From: Betaproteobacteria bacterium
GTDB taxonomy: Bacteria; Pseudomonadota; Gammaproteobacteria; Burkholderiales; Burkholderiaceae_C
Length of the DNA stretch: 44,579 bases
NCBI GenBank assembly: GCA_009923505.1
Contig: RFTK01000012.1
Coordinates: forward strand, 1 to 44,579
Direction: 5' to 3'
Position numbers and translations under genes: made by a program. The notes below the pieces were generated by a model, which saw only the letters and a list, made by a program, of their open reading frames with translations, ran no database searches and was not told where the DNA came from. Below, one piece after another: positions 37,666 through 44,579 of this stretch. How positions within the stretch are numbered: position 1 is the stretch's first letter; every line of letters starts with the position of its first letter.

Positions 37666-38646
37666 ATGAAAGAACGTCCGATCCGGCCATGCCTAGCCTT
37701 GGTGGGGCCCACCGCCAGCGGCAAGACGGCCCTGGCGCTGGAGATTGCACGCCATTGGCCTGTGGACATCATCAGTGTCGACTCCGCCCTGGTGTACCGC
37801 GGCATGGACATTGGCACGGCCAAGCCCAACGCCGAAGAACAAGCGCAGGTGCGACATCACCTCATCGACATCCGGGACCCCCTGGACGCCTACAGCGCTG
37901 CCGATTTTGCCCGTGATGCCCGCGAATTGATCCACCAGATCCAAGCACGCGGGCGTCACCCCTTGCTGGTGGGCGGCACCATGCTCTACCTCAAGGCCTT
38001 GATGGACGGGCTGGATGAGTTGCCCCAGGCCGACGCCCGTTTGCGTGCCGAGATCGAGGCGCGCGCACAAGCGCTGGGCTGGCCTGCGCTGCACGCCGAA
38101 CTGGCCCAGTTCGACCCCGCGAGTGCAGCCCGGCTGGCACCGCGTGATGCACAGCGCATTGGTCGTGCACTGGAGGTCTGGCACCTGACCGGACAGCCCT
38201 TGTCCGCCCTGTGGGGGCAGGCCCGCACGCAGCACGAGAGCCCGCTCACACCCAAACAATTCATCTCGCTGGAACCCCTCAATCGGGCCTGGTTGCACGC
38301 ACGCATTGAGCGCCGCTTCGAGCTGATGCTGGCGCAGGGCTTTCTGCAGGAAATGCAAGACCTGCGCGCGCGCGGCGATTTGCATCCCGAGTTGCCATCG
38401 ATGCGTTGTGTCGGCTATCGACAGGCCTGGGCCTGGCTTGATGCGTTGCAAGCGCAAGGGCGGTCCTGGGTTGACGCCGACCCGAGCGACATGATCCGCC
38501 AGGGGCAGGCGGCCACCCGGCAACTGGCCAAACGCCAACTCACCTGGCTGCGCAGCCTGCCCGAGCGTCAGTGCGTGGCGTGTGACGCCGAGGATGTCGA
38601 GCACCAGGTGCTGGCACAGGTGACGCAGGCCTGGGGGCCACCTTGA
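37666..38646 (+). CDS. miaA: tRNA dimethylallyltransferase
   Basis: [54 protein letters not shown]. Confidence 0.97.
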   Translation: MKERPIRPCLALVGPTASGKTALALEIARHWPVDIISVDSALVYRGMDIGTAKPNAEEQAQVRHHLIDIRDPLDAYSAADFARDARELIHQIQARGRHPLLVGGTMLYLKALMDGLDELPQADARLRAEIEARAQALGWPALHAELAQFDPASAARLAPRDAQRIGRALEVWHLTGQPLSALWGQARTQHESPLTPKQFISLEPLNRAWLHARIERRFELMLAQGFLQEMQDLRARGDLHPELPSMRCVGYRQAWAWLDALQAQGRSWVDADPSDMIRQGQAATRQLAKRQLTWLRSLPERQCVACDAEDVEHQVLAQVTQAWGPP

Positions 38647-39302
38647 TCCCCATTCTGCATGTGGATGACCACCTGGTGGTCGTCAACAAGCCGGCGGGGC
38701 TCTTGTCCGTTCCGGGTCGCGGTCCCGACAAGCAGGACTGCGTGTGGCACCGCGTGCAGAACCAGTATGCCGATGCCCTGGTGGTGCACCGACTGGACCA
38801 AGCCACCTCAGGACTGCTGGTGCTGGCCCGTGGCATCGAAGCCCAACGCCGACTGAGTCGCGCCTTTGCCCAGCGGCTGGTGGACAAACGCTACCTGGCC
38901 TGGGTGATGGGCATGCCCGCCGAGGTAAGCGCAGCCACGCCCGGTTGGAACCGAATCGACCTGCCCATCCTGCCCGACTGGCCCAACCGACCGCTGCAAA
39001 TCATCAGCCCCGACGGACGGCCCTGCCTGACCTTGTGGCGGCGACTCGAGCATCAAGTGTCCCCCGATCGCACGCTGCTGGAACTGCAACCCCACACGGG
39101 CCGTTCACACCAACTGCGGGTGCATCTTCAGGCCATCGGCCATCCCATCCTGGGAGACGGGCTCTATGGTTCACCCGCGGCACCGACCAGCCCGGCCTTG
39201 CAACTGCACGCCTGGCGACTGACCCTCCCTCACCCCTTCGACGAACGGGCTGTGTCGCTGGAAGCTCCCCTGCCCCTTCACTGGGGCCAACTGTCGCCGT
39301 AA
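38643..39302 (+). CDS. RluA-family pseudouridine synthase
   Basis: [46 protein letters not shown] start overlapping miaA stop. Confidence 0.94.
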   Translation: MIPILHVDDHLVVVNKPAGLLSVPGRGPDKQDCVWHRVQNQYADALVVHRLDQATSGLLVLARGIEAQRRLSRAFAQRLVDKRYLAWVMGMPAEVSAATPGWNRIDLPILPDWPNRPLQIISPDGRPCLTLWRRLEHQVSPDRTLLELQPHTGRSHQLRVHLQAIGHPILGDGLYGSPAAPTSPALQLHAWRLTLPHPFDERAVSLEAPLPLHWGQLSP

Positions 39303-39406
39303 GCCGACGGGATCCGTTGGGTCGCCGTCAGTTATCTGTAGCCCAGTTGATGAAAAATACCCGGGTTAACCATCGATAGAACCCACATCCCTTCAGGAGA
39401 CCCCCC

Positions 39407-40588
39407 ATGCGTGAAGTTGTTGTCGTCAGCGGTGTGCGCACCGCCATTGGTACCTATGGCGGAAGCCTCAAGGACATTCCCCCCACCGAATTGGCTGCGT
39501 TGGTTGTTCGCGAGGCGCTGGCCCGCGCGCAGACCGATGGCAAGGACGTGGGTCATGTGGTGTTTGGCCACGTGGTCAATACCGAACCCAAAGACATGTA
39601 TCTCTCCCGCGTGGCGGCCATCAACGGCGGCTGCGCCGACACCACCCCGGCTTTCAACGTCAACCGGCTGTGCGGCTCGGGTCTGCAAGCCATTGTGAAT
39701 GCCAGCCAGTCCATCCTGCTGGGTGACTGTGACATCGCCATTGGTGGCGGTGCCGAGAACATGAGCCGTGGCCCCTACGCCAACCTGACCCAGCGCTGGG
39801 GCAGCCGCATGGGCGACGCGAAAGTGATCGACATGATGGTGGGCGCCCTGCATGACCCGTTCCATAACATCCACATGGGCGTCACCGCCGAGAACGTGGC
39901 GGCCAAATACGGCATCACCCGTGAGAAGCAGGACGCAGCTGCGGTGGAAAGCCACAACCGCGCCGAGCGCGCCACCGCCGCGGGCCTGTTCAAGGACCAG
40001 ATCGTGCCCGTCATGCTCAAGAGCAAAAAAGGCGAAGTGGCCTACGTCACGGACGAGCACTTCCGCACCGGCGCCAAGCTGGAGGACTTCGCCAAGCTCA
40101 AGCCGGTGTTTGCCAAGGAAAATGGCACTGTGACCGCTGGCAATGCCTCGGGCATCAACGACGCCGCTGCGGCCGTGGTGTTGATGGAAGCCAAGACCGC
40201 TCAGGCCCGCGGCGCCAAGCCTCTGGGGCGCCTGGTGGGCTATGCCCACACCGGACTGGATCCGAAGATCATGGGCGTGGGCCCCATCTCCGCCACCCAG
40301 GCCGTGCTCAAGAAGACGGGCTTGTCTGTCAACCAACTCGACGTGATCGAGGCCAACGAAGCCTTTGCCGCGCAAGCCTGCGCCGTGACCCAGGAACTGG
40401 GCCTGGACCCGGCCAAGGTCAACCCCAATGGTTCGGGCATTTCACTGGGCCACCCCATCGGGGCCACGGGCGCACTCATCACCGTCAAGGCGCTGTATGA
40501 GTTGCAACGCATCCAGGGGCGTTACGCGCTGGTGACGATGTGTATCGGCGGCGGTCAGGGCATCGCGGCGATTTTCGAACGCGTCTGA
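39407..40588 (+). CDS. bktB: Beta-ketothiolase BktB (acetyl-CoA C-acyltransferase)
   Basis: VNRLCGSGLQAIVNA, VIEANEAFAAQACAVT, GHPIGATGALI, MCIGGGQGIAAIFERV; closely resembles Cupriavidus BktB as recalled. Confidence 0.93.
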   Translation: MREVVVVSGVRTAIGTYGGSLKDIPPTELAALVVREALARAQTDGKDVGHVVFGHVVNTEPKDMYLSRVAAINGGCADTTPAFNVNRLCGSGLQAIVNASQSILLGDCDIAIGGGAENMSRGPYANLTQRWGSRMGDAKVIDMMVGALHDPFHNIHMGVTAENVAAKYGITREKQDAAAVESHNRAERATAAGLFKDQIVPVMLKSKKGEVAYVTDEHFRTGAKLEDFAKLKPVFAKENGTVTAGNASGINDAAAAVVLMEAKTAQARGAKPLGRLVGYAHTGLDPKIMGVGPISATQAVLKKTGLSVNQLDVIEANEAFAAQACAVTQELGLDPAKVNPNGSGISLGHPIGATGALITVKALYELQRIQGRYALVTMCIGGGQGIAAIFERV

Positions 40589-40606
40589 TCGCCCTGAACG
40601 TCAGGC

Positions 40607-41638
40607 TCAACCCCAGCGCTCGCGCGCCAGCGCCGCGCCTTGCGCCAGGGCCTTGAGCTTGGCCTCGGCCACGGCGCGGTCCATGGGCGCCAGGCCGCAG
40701 TTGGTGCAGGGCAACACCCGCAATTTCGGCACAAACTGCATGGCCCGACCGATGGTGTCAGCCACCTGCTCGGGCGTCTCGATCACATCGCTGGCGACAT
40801 CGATCACGCCCACCAGCACGTCCTTGCCGTCCAGCAATGCCATGAGGTCCATGGGCACGTGCGACTGAAAGCACTCCAGGCTCACTTGCTGGATGCTGCT
40901 CTTGGCGAGGGCCGGAAACACCTTCTCGTACTGACGCCATTCGTGCCCCAGCGACTGCTTCCAGTCGATGTTGGCCTGAATGCCGTAGCCATAGCAGATG
41001 TGCACGGCGGTGGTGCAGGTCAGCCCCTGCGCCGCTCGCTCCAGGGCTTTCACCCCCCAATCCGCCGCTTGATCGAGGTACACGTTGAAGGCAGGCTCAT
41101 CGAACTGGATGATGTCCACGCCATCGGCCTGCAAGGCCAGGGCTTCCTGGTTCAGCAGTTCGGCGAACGCAAAGGCCATCTTGATGCGACCCGCCTCGCC
41201 TTCGCCGTAGTAGCGGTCCGCCACGGTATCGACGATGGTCATGGGGCCCGGCAGGGTGAACTTGAGTCGGCGCGTGGTGTGGGCGCGTGCGAGTTGCGCC
41301 TCGAAGGCATGCACACGCCCCTTCAGGCGCAATGGGGCCACCACCTGCGGCACCATGGCGTCGTAGCGGTTGTTGCGGATGCCCATCTTCACCTTGTTGG
41401 CGAAATCAATGCCGTCCACCTGCTCCAGAAAACCGTGAACAAAGTGTTGGCGCGCTTGCTCGCCGTCGCCGATGATGTCCAGGCCCGCGTCTTCCTGGGC
41501 CTTGATCCACATGAGGGTGGCATCGGCCTTGGCTTGCTGCAACTCGGCCCCTTCGGCACGCCATTGCGGCCAGAGTTTGTGGGTCTCGGCCAGCCAGGCG
41601 GGTTTGGGCAGACTGCCCGCGATCGAGGTGGGAAACAT
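40607..41638 (-). CDS. Folate-independent core methionine synthase, MesD-type (MetE C-terminal-domain-like)
   Basis: SIAGSLPKPAWLAETHKLWPQW, IIQFDEPAFNVYLDQAADWGVKALE, TTAVHICYGYGIQANIDWKQSLGHEWRQYEKVFP, LPCTNCGLAPM. Confidence 0.85.
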   Translation of the reverse strand: MFPTSIAGSLPKPAWLAETHKLWPQWRAEGAELQQAKADATLMWIKAQEDAGLDIIGDGEQARQHFVHGFLEQVDGIDFANKVKMGIRNNRYDAMVPQVVAPLRLKGRVHAFEAQLARAHTTRRLKFTLPGPMTIVDTVADRYYGEGEAGRIKMAFAFAELLNQEALALQADGVDIIQFDEPAFNVYLDQAADWGVKALERAAQGLTCTTAVHICYGYGIQANIDWKQSLGHEWRQYEKVFPALAKSSIQQVSLECFQSHVPMDLMALLDGKDVLVGVIDVASDVIETPEQVADTIGRAMQFVPKLRVLPCTNCGLAPMDRAVAEAKLKALAQGAALARERWG

Positions 41639-42634
41639 TCAGAGCATCTCCTGTGCGAGCAATTGGTAAGAACGTCGTTGGGCCTGGGGGTCGTGGGTCC
41701 AGGTGATGAGGGCCAACTCATCCACCTCGAGCCGCTGTGACAGCGCGCGCAGCTTGCTGGCCACCTGCGCGCCCGTGCCCACGAAGGCGTTGGCGCGCAA
41801 AGTCTCCAGCGCGTGTTGTTCCGACAGGGTGTACTCGCGCACCGCTTCGTCGGGCGGGTAGAGGGCGGTCAGTCGTCCCACGTTGCGGTCCATGCGCCAA
41901 CGCGCGCGGCTTTGGAACAGTCGCCAAGCCTCTTCTTCGGTGTCTGCGGCCAGAGCCCACACACAAATCGCGGCATGTGGCTTGGGACACTCAGCGCTGG
42001 GGCGGAAGTTGTCTCGATATAGCTCCAGCGCTTGCTCGACACCTTGCCCTTCGGTGATGAAGTAGGCGAAGGCGTAAGGCAAGCCGAGGTGGGCCGCCAG
42101 TTGCGCGCCGTAATCGGAGCTGCCCAGCATCCACACGGTGGGGGCGGTGTCGCTGCTGGGGCAAGCCCACACCCCATGCCCCGGGTGACCCGCCGGCAGG
42201 GGCTGTCCGGTGACCCAGGCCTGCAACTCCATGACCTGCTGCGGAAACCGCTCGGAGGCGTAGCGGTCCGGGTTGAGCACCTGCGCGGTGCGGCCATCAC
42301 TGCCGGGTGCACGGCCCACGCCCAGGTCCAGCCGACCAGGGGCCAGCGCGTCCAGCACGCGAAACTGCTCCGCCACCTTGTAGGCCGAGTAGTGCGGCAA
42401 CATCACGCCCGCGCTGCCCAGGCGGATGCGCGAGGTGCGCGCCGCCAACGCCGCCAGCAACACTTCGGGCGCCGAGCCCACGATGCTGGGGTGGCTGTGG
42501 TGCTCACTCACCCAGAAGCGGTGATAGCCCAGCGACTCGCACCAGGGGCCGAGCTCCAGGGTTTGGCGGATGGCATCGGCCTGGGAGCGCCCCATCGCCG
42601 CGACGGATTGGTCAAGAGCAGAGAGTTTGATCAC
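41639..42634 (-). CDS. LLM-class (bacterial luciferase-like) flavin-dependent oxidoreductase
   Basis: LSALDQSVAAMGRS, RFWVSEHHSHPSIVGSAPEVLLAALAARTSRIRLGSAGVMLPHYSAYKVAEQFRVLDAL; GTG start at 42634. Confidence 0.93.
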   Translation of the reverse strand: MIKLSALDQSVAAMGRSQADAIRQTLELGPWCESLGYHRFWVSEHHSHPSIVGSAPEVLLAALAARTSRIRLGSAGVMLPHYSAYKVAEQFRVLDALAPGRLDLGVGRAPGSDGRTAQVLNPDRYASERFPQQVMELQAWVTGQPLPAGHPGHGVWACPSSDTAPTVWMLGSSDYGAQLAAHLGLPYAFAYFITEGQGVEQALELYRDNFRPSAECPKPHAAICVWALAADTEEEAWRLFQSRARWRMDRNVGRLTALYPPDEAVREYTLSEQHALETLRANAFVGTGAQVASKLRALSQRLEVDELALITWTHDPQAQRRSYQLLAQEML

Positions 42635-42742
42635 AGCCGGAGCATACCCGCAGGTGCAAATCCCCGGGTCGGGTCGGGTGTCATCTCCATGACCGTGACC
42701 CGGCGCCGGCACAGCAGCGGTGCATGGCCAGCGGGCTGGGCT

Positions 42743-44440
42743 TCAGGCGGTGGCGCTGGCTTCCTGCTCCTGCAGGGTGCGCCACATGACCTTGCCGCTG
42801 CCGCTCTTGGGCAGGGCGTCGACAAACTGCACCTGACGCGGTGCCTTGTAGACCGCCATGTTCTGGTGACACCAGTCGATGATGTCCTGCTCGCTCACCT
42901 GCCCTAGATGACTGGCACGCAGCACCACCACCGCCTTGACCGATTCGCCACGGTAGGCGTCATGGGTCGCGATGACGCAGGCCTCCTGGATGGCCGGATG
43001 GCGGAACATCAAGGCCTCGACCTCCGCCGGCCAGACCTTGAAGCCACTGGCGTTGATCATGCGCTTGAGCCGGTCGGTGAGGAAGAAGTAGCCCTCCTCG
43101 TCCATGCGTCCTAGGTCGCCACTTCGGAAAAAGCGCTTGCCGTCGAGTTCAAAGAACACCTGTGCGGTGGCGTCTGGTCGTTGCCAGTAGCCCTCAAACA
43201 CCATCGGACCGTGGATCACGATTTCACCTTGCTCGCCCACCGGCAATTCCTGCAAGGTATCCGGATCCACCACCCGGGCATCGGCGCTGATGTAGGGCAC
43301 ACCCAGGCACTGTTGCTTGGGACGATCGGGCGGGTTGCTGTGGGAAGGCGCCGCGGTTTCGGTCAGGCCATACCCCTCGACGTAGCTCAAGCCATAGAGG
43401 TCCAGCAGTTTTTGCGCCACGGCCTGCGGCATGGCTGCACCACCGCCCCCGATGTAGACCAGGCTGCTGAGGTCGTACTGGTCGAAGTGGGGGCTGCCCA
43501 GCAGGTCAATCACCATGGTGGGGATGTTGGTCCAATGGGTCACCCGTCGACGTGAAATCAGCTGGCCCGCGAGTTCTCGATCCCAGCGCGGCATGAGCAC
43601 CATGGTGGAGCCATTGCTGAAACAGCCGTGCATGACCATCACGATGCCCGTGATATGGAACATGGGCACCACGCCCAGCACCACGTTTTCGTGGGTACCG
43701 TTGGTCCAGTAGCTGCCCGCCAGCTGGTTGTGGTTGATCTGCTTGTGCAAATGGATGCATCCCTTGGGCAGACCGGTTGTGCCACTGGTGTAAGGCAACA
43801 AGGCCATGTCGTTGGCCGTCACGGTGAGCTCGGGCGGAACCTCGTGGCCATTCATCACGCGGGTCCAATCACTGACCTCGCCGCCTTGCAACACGGCCAC
43901 AGGTTGCGGGTCGATCAACCAGCTGTGCCACGCTGCGGGCGGGGACTCTTCGCCTGACTGGGCTGGGTCAAACGCATCGGTGTACTGCGTGACGATGAGG
44001 TGCTGCAAGCGGTCTGCGGCAGGCAACTCATTGCTGGCCTGCGCCAGCCCCGGCGCCAGGTCCGCCGTCGCCAGCGCCACCCGTGCCTGCGGGTCGGTGA
44101 TGTAGTGCTTGAGCTCCTCGGGGCGGTTCATCGGGTTGACCGGCACTACCACGGCATTGGCGCGCAGGATGCCGTAGTGCGCGGCGATGAGTTGCGGCGA
44201 GTTTTGCATGAGCAATATGACGCGGTCGCCCTGTCGCACGCCTAGCGCGTGCAGCCTGGCAGCCACACGCTCGGCTTGCTGCACCAACTCGCGGTAGCTG
44301 AGGGAGCGACCCAGGAACACGATAGCCGTTTTGTCGGGAAAGCGTCGCGCCTGGAACGCCAGGTTGTCCCACAGTGACGTGGCGGGAGCTTGGATCTGGT
44401 GGGGCAGGCGTACAGGCCAGAATCGGTGGTGCGGTCTCAT
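42743..44440 (-). CDS. Long-chain acyl-CoA synthetase (AMP-binding)
   Basis: LLPYTSGTTGLPKGCIHLHKQ, GYGLTETAAPSHSNPPDRPKQQCLGVPY, RSGDLGRMDEEGYFFLTDRLKRMINASGFKVWPAEVE. Confidence 0.94.
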   Translation of the reverse strand: MRPHHRFWPVRLPHQIQAPATSLWDNLAFQARRFPDKTAIVFLGRSLSYRELVQQAERVAARLHALGVRQGDRVILLMQNSPQLIAAHYGILRANAVVVPVNPMNRPEELKHYITDPQARVALATADLAPGLAQASNELPAADRLQHLIVTQYTDAFDPAQSGEESPPAAWHSWLIDPQPVAVLQGGEVSDWTRVMNGHEVPPELTVTANDMALLPYTSGTTGLPKGCIHLHKQINHNQLAGSYWTNGTHENVVLGVVPMFHITGIVMVMHGCFSNGSTMVLMPRWDRELAGQLISRRRVTHWTNIPTMVIDLLGSPHFDQYDLSSLVYIGGGGAAMPQAVAQKLLDLYGLSYVEGYGLTETAAPSHSNPPDRPKQQCLGVPYISADARVVDPDTLQELPVGEQGEIVIHGPMVFEGYWQRPDATAQVFFELDGKRFFRSGDLGRMDEEGYFFLTDRLKRMINASGFKVWPAEVEALMFRHPAIQEACVIATHDAYRGESVKAVVVLRASHLGQVSEQDIIDWCHQNMAVYKAPRQVQFVDALPKSGSGKVMWRTLQEQEASATA

Positions 44441-44579
44441 GCGAGCTAGCCTACCAAAGTGCGAAGGGGCCGGGCATGGGGAATCCCCCACACAGCTGTC
44501 CTATGATGCACAGCAAAACGGCTCGCCACGATGCTGACCTCAACGCCCGCCGTTGAGGGCTCACCCCAGCTTGACCTGC

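Noticed and set aside
40640-41740. 366-aa plus-strand ORF antisense to the methionine synthase
   Set aside because: Low-plausibility composition and complete overlap with a confident gene.

Overview
The window is a GC-rich chromosomal segment that looks betaproteobacterial, most likely Burkholderiales/Comamonadaceae. I found no mobile element, CRISPR array, tRNA or rRNA. In order it contains: (1) the end of a denD-like gene; (2) a tandem glycine riboswitch ahead of gcvT-gcvH-gcvP; (3) an aminotransferase, nth and a DUF2783 gene; (4) accessory carboxylate/CoA genes (Bug/TctC binding proteins, CaiB/BaiF CoA-transferase, acyl-CoA dehydrogenase, FAH-family plus PanE-like pair, TctABC, AAE3-like CoA ligase), interrupted by a btuF-like gene and a zapB-like/zapA/6S RNA block; (5) a cbb3 oxidase supercluster (hemN, fnr, small Cys/His-tailed membrane protein, ccoH, ccoG, ccoP, ccoQ, ccoO, ccoN, ccoS, ccoI, uspA); (6) housekeeping genes queG, tsaE, amiC, dedA, mutL, miaA and a pseudouridine synthase; (7) bktB, a MesD-type core methionine synthase abutting a luciferase-like monooxygenase gene, and an acyl-CoA ligase. 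Two small genes missing from the ORF track (ccoQ, ccoS) were read directly. The observations most worth follow-up are the zero-gap LLM-monooxygenase/MesD-type pair with no MesX (DUF1852) gene beside it, three FNR boxes with -10-like hexamers 32 bp from the box centre, the Cys/His-tailed protein in the cbb3 cluster, and the carboxylate locus with operator-like inverted repeats but no linked regulator.
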